64,000 nucleotides of DNA from the NCBI GenBank assembly GCA_015060535.1, contig SUYH01000007.1, forward strand, positions 1 to 64,000, written 5' to 3'. This DNA is from Prevotella sp. (GTDB lineage: Bacteria > Bacteroidota > Bacteroidia > Bacteroidales > Bacteroidaceae). The notes under the pieces are model-generated. The model had not been told where the DNA came from. It saw only the letters and a program-made list of their open reading frames with translations, and made no database searches. Positions 43,301-51,610 of the stretch are shown here, piece by piece (within the stretch, counting starts at the first letter, position 1; each line of letters begins with the position of its first letter). Both the position numbers and the translations under genes were made by a program.

Positions 43301-46300
43301 CACTGGAAGCAGTCAGTTTATTGCTTTCGTCAAGTGCATCATACGTTGCAGCATCGCTCGACGTTTTTATATAACTTGCCTGAAGTGATAAGATGTTCGT
43401 CAGTTCGGTGGGGCTAGCCTTCAACGTATAGACACCCTCGCTGACGTTGAAATTAGTGATGTCATAATAATGGTATCTGCCCACCAGCGGACTCTGATAC
43501 TCCGCCGGCAATACCAGCTCAGGGCTCTTGCTCGACGCTGTCAGCAGATCATGTTTGGACTTGTCTATGAGATGATAAGTATAGGTTGTGTTCTCCTCCA
43601 GTCGGAACTTAATCTCATCGTCGTCACCCGCCTGATAGGTAGCGTTGCTATATATCTTGACGGTCGTCGCATCGGGACGTCCTATATTATAATAGGTGAT
43701 GCTGGCATTCACGCCGTCGCCGGTGGCCACCATCACTTCATACACACCGGCGCGGGCACTGCTCTTGGCAATGAACGGCTGGGCGTTGGCTCTGACTATA
43801 TCGAAGGTAAGTGCCACGCCATCAGCTACATCATCGGCCAGTTTCACCCAGGCACCCACCTGTCTTGATACGGAACCTGTCGTACCGTCATTGTCGGTGG
43901 GCACCGTGACCGACTCACTGCCTGATGCGCCGAGGGCGGTTCTTGCCCCGAGGTTGTCCAGAAGCATGGCATAGGGGTCGAGGTTTCTCAGCTTCCACTT
44001 ATATTCATCGCCTGCCCCAGAATTCTCTGTACTCTTGAGAGTGCCGTTATCATAGTAAATATACTGCCCGTTCAACCGGACGAAAATCTCCTGGTCTTCA
44101 CTCAGATTAAAAGGCTTCTCGTCGAGTTTTGTCGTGGTGTACTTCACGTAAATGACAGCACCTGTTTCAGGGTCATCCACTTCGGGAGCCTCCGTAATCT
44201 CACCGCTCAAATTGCCACGGCCTCCACCAGTGTAGGTGCTGTAGAACGTCACCGTCTCGTCCACAATAAACGGGCTGACGATGACGCTGGGGATGGTGGC
44301 TATCGACAGAGGCGAGTAGATGGGCTGGGTGGTAGTAGCCGTGACGGCAATGCGGCCCGCCTTGTCCACTATCTTGTAGGTGTATTTGGCATTGCTCAGT
44401 TCCATCGCTTTGACACGGGTGGACGCTGTGGCGCTGTACTCCACGGTGCTGCCCGCATAGGCCGTCGTGCCTTGGTTGATGGTGATGACAGAAGGTGCTC
44501 CCACCGCAGCATCGCTGGAGTTATACTCCTGTATGGTCAGCGTGAAGGTCTTGCTGGTTTCGCTGTTGGCGGCTATCGTAGCCGTGACGGTGGCAGTACC
44601 GTCTGACGCCACACCGCCGATGCCACTGCTGAGTGCCGGGGTGGTCGATATTACCTGAGCAGCATCCGTCCCGCCTGCCGTCACCTTGAAGTAGTTACCA
44701 TCGGCAACGGTCAGGCCGCTGATGTTGAAGGTCAGCGTCTGGGCGTTGCTGTATGTCACATTGCAGGTATGGGCTTTCGTGGTGTAGGCGATGTCCTGAC
44801 TGATGTTTCCTGTCTCCCACTTCCAATGGCCTCCGCCACCGAAGCGCCGCAGCAGGAAACTGCCTGCCGTGTCGTCGTCGGGCATTTCCCAATGATATCC
44901 GGCACCATCGACGGTGCTGATGCCCAGATTACCCTCGCTGGCAGCACCCACATACGACGGCGTGGCACCGCTGGTCGCGCTGCGCAGCACCACCTGCAAC
45001 TCGTAGGGGTCGCCGATGAAGGCATACTCGCTGGTCTTCGTAAACTCATTGTGTGCACCGTTGTTCTTGAAGGTGCTCGTGCCGTCGTACTTCAGCTTCT
45101 TGCCGCTCTCCTCCGTGCTGCCGTCGTCGGTCAGTTCGTACCAGGTAGCCGTCTTCCACGTGTCGGCAGTATAACTATCAGCATGTGTGATGGCCTTGAA
45201 GGGTATGCTGGCCGACACCTCGTAGGCTACGTAGATGTCGTAGCCCGTCATGTCAGAATACTTCGTAATCTCACGGGTGTGGGCTGCGTCGTCGTAGAAT
45301 CGGGTGAATGTGCAGTATTTGCGCTCCAGCGACGCGGGGATGTCGCTCATGGCAATGTCGTCGTTCAGAATCTTGTACTCGCTCATCCTGACGTCGGCCG
45401 ACACCGTGTTGCCGAAGGGTGTCTTAACCTTGAAGGTGACGGTCTTGATCTCATAGAACTTCTGGTCGGTACTGTAGTTCGTCGTAGCTTGGGCCGGTGT
45501 CTGGTTATTGATGGTCAGGTTGCCGGCGTCGAACTTCAGGTATTTATACTGATAGTTGTTGTTCGAACCTCCAGGGTTACTGAACGTTCCGTCGTTGTTG
45601 TAGGTCCGGCTGCCCATGAAGACGTAGCCGTCGCCCGTGGTGTTGTTCAGCAGGGCGAAGGTGCTCCAGATAGGTCCGCCTTGCCTGTGGAAGAATCCGG
45701 GGGTGTCAGTCCAAGTCAAGCCTCCCACAGGGAAGGAGGCGTATGTGGGGTAAGTAGCGGCATCATAGACTACGGTGTATTCCCTGTGCTCGTCGCTGGC
45801 CAGATAGGCGTTGTTAGTGCTGGGGGTGAAGATGCTGCTTTCTTTATAATATTTGATATGGAGCACACCGTTTCCCTCCTTCTCCATGTAGGTGGAGTCC
45901 CGGTCGTAGGCGGTGCGGATGATGATGTTATAGGGGTCGTTACCTTCCAACTTAAACTGGAAGTGGAACTGCGACCCCACGCTTGCCTGTGGGTTCTTGT
46001 TGTCGCCACTGCTCCAATAGGTGGTGATGCCAGAGCCGGTAACATCCATCTTCACAAAGTCCTCACTGATGAGGTGTGCATCGCCGACCATGCTCTTGGG
46101 CACCACAGCCGGGCGGTTGTTGCGGCCTCGGTTCAGGGCCAGGAAGCCTTTCTTCACACCGATGTTATAGATTACAGAGCCGTCAAGCTTGGCGATGGGA
46201 TTGGCTGTTTCATTATCGGCATACAAGTAGTCGTAGGTGACGTAGATATCGCAGTTGCTTGTCACTTCGGCACCCTCTGCCGTCTCCACAGCACCGGCTT

Positions 46301-46634
46301 TGAGGTTATAGATAATGCCCCTCACCCTGGTAGACCCCGAATGCAAATACGTTGCGGCACTCGCCTCCACCTGGTCGGCTTTGTAGTATTTGAAGTTGGT
46401 GGCCAGCGGACTCTTGAAGTGGGCAGGCAACTCAATGGTGGTGGCATTGTCCACAATGGCCCTAACTGCCTCCAGACGTTTGCCGTCGACAGCATCCACC
46501 ATATGAGCCGATGAAGCGTCAATCGGCAACGTCAACACATGGTATGTCACTTTGGCTGCCCATGCCTGGTTAGCCACGCTGCCAAGGAGCAGCAAGAATA
46601 TGATGAGGGTGATATGTCGTTTCAGAGCTACCAT
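37302..46634 (-). CDS. Giant (3110-aa) secreted modular protein with T9SS-like C-terminus
   Basis: Signal peptide; about eight degenerate modules with a DPY motif; C-terminus VYNLQGRCV..GIYIINGKKLVITRK. Confidence 0.8.
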   Translation of the reverse strand: MVALKRHITLIIFLLLLGSVANQAWAAKVTYHVLTLPIDASSAHMVDAVDGKRLEAVRAIVDNATTIELPAHFKSPLATNFKYYKADQVEASAATYLHSGSTRVRGIIYNLKAGAVETAEGAEVTSNCDIYVTYDYLYADNETANPIAKLDGSVIYNIGVKKGFLALNRGRNNRPAVVPKSMVGDAHLISEDFVKMDVTGSGITTYWSSGDNKNPQASVGSQFHFQFKLEGNDPYNIIIRTAYDRDSTYMEKEGNGVLHIKYYKESSIFTPSTNNAYLASDEHREYTVVYDAATYPTYASFPVGGLTWTDTPGFFHRQGGPIWSTFALLNNTTGDGYVFMGSRTYNNDGTFSNPGGSNNNYQYKYLKFDAGNLTINNQTPAQATTNYSTDQKFYEIKTVTFKVKTPFGNTVSADVRMSEYKILNDDIAMSDIPASLERKYCTFTRFYDDAAHTREITKYSDMTGYDIYVAYEVSASIPFKAITHADSYTADTWKTATWYELTDDGSTEESGKKLKYDGTSTFKNNGAHNEFTKTSEYAFIGDPYELQVVLRSATSGATPSYVGAASEGNLGISTVDGAGYHWEMPDDDTAGSFLLRRFGGGGHWKWETGNISQDIAYTTKAHTCNVTYSNAQTLTFNISGLTVADGNYFKVTAGGTDAAQVISTTPALSSGIGGVASDGTATVTATIAANSETSKTFTLTIQEYNSSDAAVGAPSVITINQGTTAYAGSTVEYSATASTRVKAMELSNAKYTYKIVDKAGRIAVTATTTQPIYSPLSIATIPSVIVSPFIVDETVTFYSTYTGGGRGNLSGEITEAPEVDDPETGAVIYVKYTTTKLDEKPFNLSEDQEIFVRLNGQYIYYDNGTLKSTENSGAGDEYKWKLRNLDPYAMLLDNLGARTALGASGSESVTVPTDNDGTTGSVSRQVGAWVKLADDVADGVALTFDIVRANAQPFIAKSSARAGVYEVMVATGDGVNASITYYNIGRPDATTVKIYSNATYQAGDDDEIKFRLEENTTYTYHLIDKSKHDLLTASSKSPELVLPAEYQSPLVGRYHYYDITNFNVSEGVYTLKASPTELTNILSLQASYIKTSSDAATYDALDESNKLTASSVDDMESEAKKYTSTGHYYYKVGDDYYDVNVTKACYTDIYVTYEKNDLVTFNSNGHPYLLKFLQPLAEGYFLEDGNDKLTTSKIQAVYPYCNGDGNLNIYGTAMNEEQMNGGANTRPRWIWYFNNPTGYTDDPYHVTIRSRSTITYNGVGHPTYLKTYAVHFNQDADANTKHIVTRGALPGIASEDPTEYMILGTQGNYRLVTTNAIALDLNGDGDTNDEGESNERRTVTSFEQYWKTYNMVKLDVLGILASTNAFSEDASTWVVPTVDNPETTDVDESTYRATLAARGWHSYAVYANATRWNGYNDKEEDGVGKKVVEYLEHWFQTFDMGTGAFDIESADIPPVLVLLDRHGWEIMRKPLPTKSTYPNGEELNALRAYDSPMVKEYKFYNNATKASGCHKYSLRTQNGALRDEIKVSGTAYTSTSLATLPPINATGVMDNSGFIQDFYVTYTVKEEYEKSYDPSTDTRSKFLVLQNSRFLKKKNTDDTPSYISKPIYEHTNPEGGNVYDLILSPKNNTVTILDTSGNIADYNFWYVGPNTAIDTEMGYPGTAITYTDAENGFDPYNIQIKNVGENKFLTSNMTSSTLEGGAMVGGYSTDGVITMEDATTSTISSEGYDHSTLAITNQTFMAVQDVNGNMQLMPRFDHTKRINTSKASPYLTTLEDAEDHTQTATADNNSSMGPQTTFLVRPQIMEYLIVDNQGREALRYKRAGDYYPTITEHFKSPLATDFKYYKTLPDENEDGVYELEDIADEITGSFADAGLNGKDVTVYVRYSYNESLDTDGEQILQGKWFTMKLNSLDVEASGTINTSDGTGVSLFADDTETPTKPGTVDADDKTWQWKFLKAPADPSSAYYTAPDPYAIELYNRNANYSSTLAEPSPMSVPIKVNGEDRFSLLSHPSGGYALAVNGLKSYSYDFLNGTSMTTSVAATTAAEAGFTNKANTISAGSQLIINDDVTHTYNYRVITNGKALAASADQTNAEAVGNNFAPYVPSEIQSPLLNEETDYLYYGSATESTGTYTVVPATKLFTLYGLYDDVVYVRYEAFDRDKTPYYVPNVRNSTGTGTVAIGSASNDVAFDLSGNLPYNIIWLNDNMMTSSDGSAISDGGSHALDGGNAYVWKFENNDPYAIYIRHKGDDGKYADGTGTLNATAKPFMLLKKEGYDYGVLQETGGVKKLTDYGETLTADGSTAPTKFIPFALSVHKLIYHLVIKNTGNSTDIPYREGTETSYLDEGWKTYAEASPNTETIPGTTQRNLSTHPIADVDAGQVSLGDDLEEPSTFYRPNCNFYYYIEGVYNDNACNTPNATLNNRFKGLKLTKLMSDAALIGTTVKVNVTYGFNTGLETNAGKGFVTDVDDNLWYTYEAKATTPKLAQYTSSLQTVSGYATHYTNDYLWTPLGDPYGFKMYNRYMYKNQGETSTVMTTSEFDEGIDIVMSSSYTANSVYELLADGLTTPGYFYVHPVANNAGTQYYMRDNNGTMQLSTTRTEWTYGLSEDVMRPYYDRAGYVGGLNAAGKAAYETALAIENDFQKLVALQGVVYNHDKADNDASNYIVHYTPGYYRLHNQPGSESLSTLRYASGYLHDIEKTAGESSTAIPMHFYSRAGITGTFDGDTYPLESGFTETNATRGDIPIPATEYDPSTIFYFSGSSPSINISTQGLNVLGNKMTTSTGTAFTLTDIGGAIVALNGSGPTYLRYDQSDADHIYDLSYTTTGDESARWCMKPVQKTATAGNGEMPLKVTMNNGGDGYYYATFCAPFDVLLTDGESYAYVCTEWNTTGIHPAKVPAVGETYAAGKFVPAGTPVIFRTTDNSGSISLTLPNSSPTSAVTSIFTGKYLEQMLVADASHDVYTFGLPFTSTVTIDRTDGSITAPLIEQATTGVGFYINATPNKENDPLQSNWNRNNLYVLHNKIYYRGGSSSGASAPSKRAIEFVPVIFDDEEGDEEISDKTEQVFDGRVYNLQGRCVATEEQVKDGTWQDGLATGIYIINGKKLVITRK

Positions 46635-47590
46635 TGTTCGGTATATTTTGACGTGTTGACCACGAGGTCAGTTTCTGTGATATTGAATGTGTAGGTATAG
46701 CTGTAGCCTCGCTGCCAGGTGATGGTACCTTCCAGGTCTTTGCTCACCGTATTAGTCTTAGATTCGCCCCATACGTTCCATGTGGCATTCACTTCGATGA
46801 CGCCTTCCCAGGTTTGGGGGATAACGAGGTAAGAGTCGTTGATGACGCGAGCTTCTGCTTGAGAAGGATAAGAAGTGTTGATATTCCATACAAGGTCTGT
46901 AGCAGCACCGCTAGGGGTCCATGTGCCATTGTTGTAACTGCCACTTTTCTGAATGGACTTGAACGTGATAGTGTTGATTTGTATAGCTGGATGATTTGCT
47001 GCCAACTTAATTACAATGCGGGTAAAAGGTCGGAGGAAAGTGAGCGTAACACCATTTGCGGCATTGGTTTTGTTCTGCTCAGTAGTTAGGGCATAGACAA
47101 ACTCCGTCATTTCGGCTTGGTCTAGGTTTTCACACTGAAATTGAACGACACGAGCATTGTAAGTTATTGCACCGGAAACGGGCTCCTGACTGGTATCTTT
47201 GATATACGATGGTATCGTAGTTGGTGTATAGGCAAAGAAATCCAAATCACCGGAAGCAGGCCAATTACGTGTTCCACCATCGAAATTCCATCTTGAGTTT
47301 TCCCATCTGACGTGATTTCCATCGATATTCGCGCTTCCATTAACATTATTGGTACCCGCATCGTAGGCAGTACATCTAAAGCCGTTATTTTGCAAATATG
47401 TATTATCCAACATCGTTGCCCTCGTGGCCTCTGCCATCTGCCAGACAGTGGGGATGAGGCTGATCTCCTGTGAGGTGTTGGGGGTAGGAGAGGGCTGTAC
47501 GTCGTTGCTGCTATCGCTTGAGCAGGCGGCTGTCAGCAGCAGGATGGCTGTCAGTAGCAGGACGTGGGATATGTTGTAGATTTTATTCAT
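46628..47590 (-). CDS. Fimbrillin (Mfa-like) family lipoprotein
   Basis: Lipobox LLLTAACSSDS; ATRATMLDN, NWPASGDLDFFAYTP, LTFLRPFTRIVIKL. Confidence 0.8.
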   Translation of the reverse strand: MNKIYNISHVLLLTAILLLTAACSSDSSNDVQPSPTPNTSQEISLIPTVWQMAEATRATMLDNTYLQNNGFRCTAYDAGTNNVNGSANIDGNHVRWENSRWNFDGGTRNWPASGDLDFFAYTPTTIPSYIKDTSQEPVSGAITYNARVVQFQCENLDQAEMTEFVYALTTEQNKTNAANGVTLTFLRPFTRIVIKLAANHPAIQINTITFKSIQKSGSYNNGTWTPSGAATDLVWNINTSYPSQAEARVINDSYLVIPQTWEGVIEVNATWNVWGESKTNTVSKDLEGTITWQRGYSYTYTFNITETDLVVNTSKYTEQW

Positions 47591-47704
47591 TAGCTATTCG
47601 TTATTTTGCCCAAGATATATCCCCTTGTTTACAAGGGGAAGGGGTATCAGATGCAAAAGTAATGTATTTTGGTGAAATAGCCAAATGTTTCCCCAACAAA
47701 TCGC

Positions 47705-48727
47705 TTATTTATTCCAATGCTTCTCCAGTCGGCGGGCTTCCTTTTCGGTGATTTGTACCACAGCACCGTGTTTTGGCGATACGCAATTCTCCATTTTCAT
47801 GCGGTTGTCGGAGAATTTGCCGATATGGGTAAATTGATTCAGGTCTGTGCTCTCGTCGAAGCCGAAGGTATGGGGATTATTGCGGTAGATATCGTACATC
47901 AACACATACTTTCCATCGCTGATACGTTGCCAGACATTAGGGGCCTCGTGTCCGCGTCGCTCCGTACTAACAGGCTGAGGATTAACCTGGTATGGACCGG
48001 TGATGTGGTCGCTCACCGTACGGCAGATGCCTGCTGTATGCTCGTGCGAAACATAAAAGAGATGATATTTCCCGTTGTGTTTGATGATGTCGCCGTCGAT
48101 CACGCTATACGACTGATTGGGGGCTTCCAACAACAGACGGGGTAGAGTGAGCAGCTTGTTATAGTCGTTGTTCACATAGCAATAATATATCGCATTCTTC
48201 TGGTTGCCGTGATGCATGGTGAAGTGAATCATCAGCTGTCCTGTCTCGTCGTCATATACTGTTTCGGGTGCCCAGACGCATCCTACATCTGCCAGTGTGG
48301 AGTCGAGACGTGTAAAGTCAATGTTGGTGCGTGTCCAGCTGATCAGGTCGCGACTCTTCATGAGTACCAGCCCTCGGTTGTTGCCCCAGCCAAACTGCTT
48401 GCCGTCGCGCTCCCATTCGGTAGTTCTGAAGCCGTCGCGTTGGCCAAACACATGCAGGTCGGTCATGGCGAGATAGAATGCGCCGTCTGGACCTTGGAAG
48501 ATGTGTGGGTCGCGAATGCCATGTTGCTGGGCTATGGTGTCGCCTCCGATGATGGGCTTGTCGTCGTTCAGCGCTTTCCAGTTGTATCCATCACGGCTTA
48601 GTGCCATGTGAAGGCCGTGGTCGGCGTCCTTATGGTAGACCATCAGGTAAGCACTCTTCTTGGGCTTTGCTGCCTGCATGCCTGACAGCATGCATATAGC
48701 CATCAAAATGATTAGTATTCGTCTCAT
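47705..48727 (-). CDS. Glycoside hydrolase family 43-like enzyme
   Basis: GIRDPHIFQGPDGAFYLAMTDL, WAPETVYDDETGQLMIHFTM, DGDIIKHNGKYHLFYVSHE. Confidence 0.85.
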   Translation of the reverse strand: MRRILIILMAICMLSGMQAAKPKKSAYLMVYHKDADHGLHMALSRDGYNWKALNDDKPIIGGDTIAQQHGIRDPHIFQGPDGAFYLAMTDLHVFGQRDGFRTTEWERDGKQFGWGNNRGLVLMKSRDLISWTRTNIDFTRLDSTLADVGCVWAPETVYDDETGQLMIHFTMHHGNQKNAIYYCYVNNDYNKLLTLPRLLLEAPNQSYSVIDGDIIKHNGKYHLFYVSHEHTAGICRTVSDHITGPYQVNPQPVSTERRGHEAPNVWQRISDGKYVLMYDIYRNNPHTFGFDESTDLNQFTHIGKFSDNRMKMENCVSPKHGAVVQITEKEARRLEKHWNK

Positions 48728-48981
48728 AACTGTAGTTCGGATTAGTCGGTACAAAGTTACAAAGTAAAAGCCAACTAACCAAATTGTAAGCTTGTTTTTT
48801 GTTTCTACCCTAACACAAAACCTCTTACCTTTGATTCTTGGCTGAAGGAAACGTCATCTTTCGGTCGTTCTAATGCCTTCTTCGACTCATTCAAACGTCA
48901 CCTTATAGGGTATAGGAATGCTTTGAACGGGTGCAAACCCTTATTCCAACAGGGTTTAAGAGCCTATCTAACAACCTTACA

Positions 48982-49153
48982 CCTATACCCAAAACACTTT
49001 ACGCCTATACGCAAAATACCTTTTGCCTATACCCAAAATAGATTGTCGAAAATTCTTCAGTAGCACTATAGTAGCACCTCAGTAGCACCATTTTTGCCCC
49101 TTCCTGCACCAGGTTCTTGTTGATTATCAGCAGTTTACAAGCCTCAGTAGCAC
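48982..49153. repeat. Intergenic direct repeats: 22-bp (cctatac) and 11-bp (agtagcac) arrays
   Basis: cctatac at 48982, 49004, 49026; tagcac at 49061, 49072, 49083 and an isolated copy at 49148. Confidence 0.75.
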
Positions 49154-49286
49154 CATTTTCTTGTTTACCCAAAGAAAGGGAGTTCTTTTATTCGTATATA
49201 AAAAGAAGTGGTGACAGGATAGCTGCCACCACAGAATGATATCAATCTATCAGGGGGTCTCCCTGTGTCCTCTGTGTGTCCTCAGG

Positions 49287-50423
49287 TTACATATCAACAT
49301 TAGTATTATTAGGACCTGTCCAGTTGCTAACAGTAACTGTAGCAAACGTGATAGGATTCAAATTGAGAATTCTGTCAAGGGTCGCACCAGAAGGAGTAGC
49401 TTGATTTTGTTCATAATAGCCACCGCCAGCAAGGTCAATCGTATAAGTATAATGTGTTCCTGCTGCCCATGTCGTAGTATTTGTATTATTACTAATAGGC
49501 CAAATACCTTCAACCCAACTATCAGAACCTCCTGCAAAATAAACATCATTATTGGTAGCTGACTGACACTTGTATTTTACTTTAATATAGGCTCCTCCAT
49601 ATACTGCATTTGTCTCACCACTTACATATTGACCATCATTCACAGGCTTGGCCAATGTATGAGGAATCAGTATCCATGTTGTACCAGCAGCTGCTGCATC
49701 TGTAAATACAGCAGGCGTAATAGACTGTACATAATTGGTTACAGCACCAAATTCTCCCCATTCCATCGTAGTTGCAGTTGATGGATTTGCATTACGATTC
49801 TTGAAAACACCAGACTGAGCTATATTACAAATAGCAACCTCACTAACGGTAATCTTTAAAGCTGCATCTGTGTTCTTTAAAACAACACCAATCTGCGACT
49901 CCTTATGACCAAATGTCAAAGCCATATTTCCTGTATTTGGAGCTTGATTTGTTAAGGTTGCATATACAAAGTCTGTCTGATTGGCTGCTGCAGTATTGGG
50001 AGTTACAGTATATTGAGGACATCCATTTTCATTAGCAACAGCAGTGTTAGAAACAGTAACTTGGCTTGCAGCTCCATTACATGCATAAGCATGGAAATCC
50101 AAATTGCTGGTTGGCCAATAGATTGTTGTGAAAGCTGTTCCTGTATATGGTTCGTATTTTGAATTTGTTGAGTTCCATTTAAACTCTTGATTTGAGAAAT
50201 AGGCAGTATGTTCCGTTGCATAAGTAGCTGTTACATAGAATGAAGTAGAACCGCCTGAGAAATCAGTAGTAGTCAAACTTGTTGCACGTGTCACATTATT
50301 CATCAATGGCCTGAAGCTAATCTCATTAGCCCCAGTATTTACCTGACTAGCCACCGTCTCATCATTACTGCAAGAAGCGAGGGCGAAGCCTGCTACTGCT
50401 AGGAAAAATAATTTCTTTTTCAT
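49287..50423 (-). CDS. Fimbrillin family lipoprotein
   Basis: LASCSNDET lipobox; ISFRPLMNNVTRAT; IYWPTSNLDFHAYAC; LTFGHKESQIGVVLK. Confidence 0.88.
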   Translation of the reverse strand: MKKKLFFLAVAGFALASCSNDETVASQVNTGANEISFRPLMNNVTRATSLTTTDFSGGSTSFYVTATYATEHTAYFSNQEFKWNSTNSKYEPYTGTAFTTIYWPTSNLDFHAYACNGAASQVTVSNTAVANENGCPQYTVTPNTAAANQTDFVYATLTNQAPNTGNMALTFGHKESQIGVVLKNTDAALKITVSEVAICNIAQSGVFKNRNANPSTATTMEWGEFGAVTNYVQSITPAVFTDAAAAGTTWILIPHTLAKPVNDGQYVSGETNAVYGGAYIKVKYKCQSATNNDVYFAGGSDSWVEGIWPISNNTNTTTWAAGTHYTYTIDLAGGGYYEQNQATPSGATLDRILNLNPITFATVTVSNWTGPNNTNVDM

Positions 50424-50564
50424 AATTGTAAAGATTAAAATATTAGTTCTTGTTTTATTTGTTCTATCTGTGCGGGAAGTTCTTGCGTCCCTTCGGTAGC
50501 AAGCGGCAGAGCCGAGCGCCCCAGTGCTGCACGCAGCACAGATGGGACAGTCCCGAGTGTATCG

Positions 50565-51590
50565 TTACATACCTACTTCGATCTCGATGCTCTGCCAACC
50601 GTCGACGGTGGGCTGGAAACCACCATTGCCATCAGTGATGGGCTCTGGGATGGGCAGACCCTCGACCTCGACATTGATCTCTTCTTCTTCTTCATCGTCA
50701 GATCCAGGCTCTGGATCTGGATTAGGTCCAGGGTCTGTTCCTGGCTGCCATTTGTGCATCTGAGGACTGACGTCGGTGGTGTAGTACCACTTGGAGCCGT
50801 CGGCCAGGATGGCGTAGATGGTGAGCGGATGATTGTGAAGCAATTCCGCATGTTCGTGGCCTCCAGGACAGTGTCCGAAGATTCGGAACTTCATCTCCAG
50901 CGTCGTCGCATCCTTCACATGACAAGTAAACGTCTCCGTAACGCATCCCTCGCCCAGCTGGCCTGTCGCCATATTGATGGAGGGTGCCAGTCCTGAGAGT
51001 GCTCCACCAAACTGAGTCGCATACTGCAGATTGGGAACGTTGACGATGGTGATTGTCACCTCCTTGGTGCGCATCTCCGGCTTCAGGATGACCTGTGTGC
51101 CCTCGCTGGGGGTGAGCGTAAACTCATCGCTGGCTGCTCCACAGAGCGCGTCGGGCTCTAGGATGACAGGCTCGTCTTCTGTTCCTGTTGCACGAGGCAT
51201 TGACTGTCCTCGGGTGAAGGGAGCCAGTTGGGTGCCCTCCTCGACGCTGGAGTAGCGGGTGTAGGCCTCGAGCGTCTGCTCGCTCTCGCTACCGCGATAC
51301 AGGATGGTCTCCGTGTCGTAGTTGTAGGCTACGGCCCGATAGGACCCTGATATCAGTCGCGCTGTGCCTCCCTGGGTGCCTGCAAAGTCGTATCGCTCAG
51401 GCTCCTGGTAGTCGCGCTGCGTGTCGTAGAAGAGCACGGTCATACCCTTGGGTTGCATCTCGTGAGTATGCTGCCAGTCGAACGCCACTTGGAGGTTGGA
51501 GATGTGGCTGTGGTCGTAGCACAACTCTCGCAGTTCTGCCTTGCACGAGCAAAGGGTCAGTAGCAACAGGTAATAGATGACGTTTCTCAT
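50565..51590 (-). CDS. DUF5119-like fimbrial accessory lipoprotein
   Basis: LLTLCSCKAELRELCYDHSHISNLQVAFDW; position between DUF3575 and fimbrillin genes. Confidence 0.72.
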   Translation of the reverse strand: MRNVIYYLLLLTLCSCKAELRELCYDHSHISNLQVAFDWQHTHEMQPKGMTVLFYDTQRDYQEPERYDFAGTQGGTARLISGSYRAVAYNYDTETILYRGSESEQTLEAYTRYSSVEEGTQLAPFTRGQSMPRATGTEDEPVILEPDALCGAASDEFTLTPSEGTQVILKPEMRTKEVTITIVNVPNLQYATQFGGALSGLAPSINMATGQLGEGCVTETFTCHVKDATTLEMKFRIFGHCPGGHEHAELLHNHPLTIYAILADGSKWYYTTDVSPQMHKWQPGTDPGPNPDPEPGSDDEEEEEINVEVEGLPIPEPITDGNGGFQPTVDGWQSIEIEVGM

Positions 51591-51610
51591 ACGCAGACTT
51601 TTTTACCCTT

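Noticed and set aside
44769-46514. 581-aa plus-strand ORF opposite the giant gene
   Set aside because: Antisense shadow ORF of a well-supported coding frame; no recognisable motifs.
47621-47638. CCCCTTGT-TT-ACAAGGGG palindrome upstream of the fimbrillin gene as a riboswitch or terminator
   Set aside because: Two-base loop and no U-tract or further structure; may be an operator but evidence is too thin.
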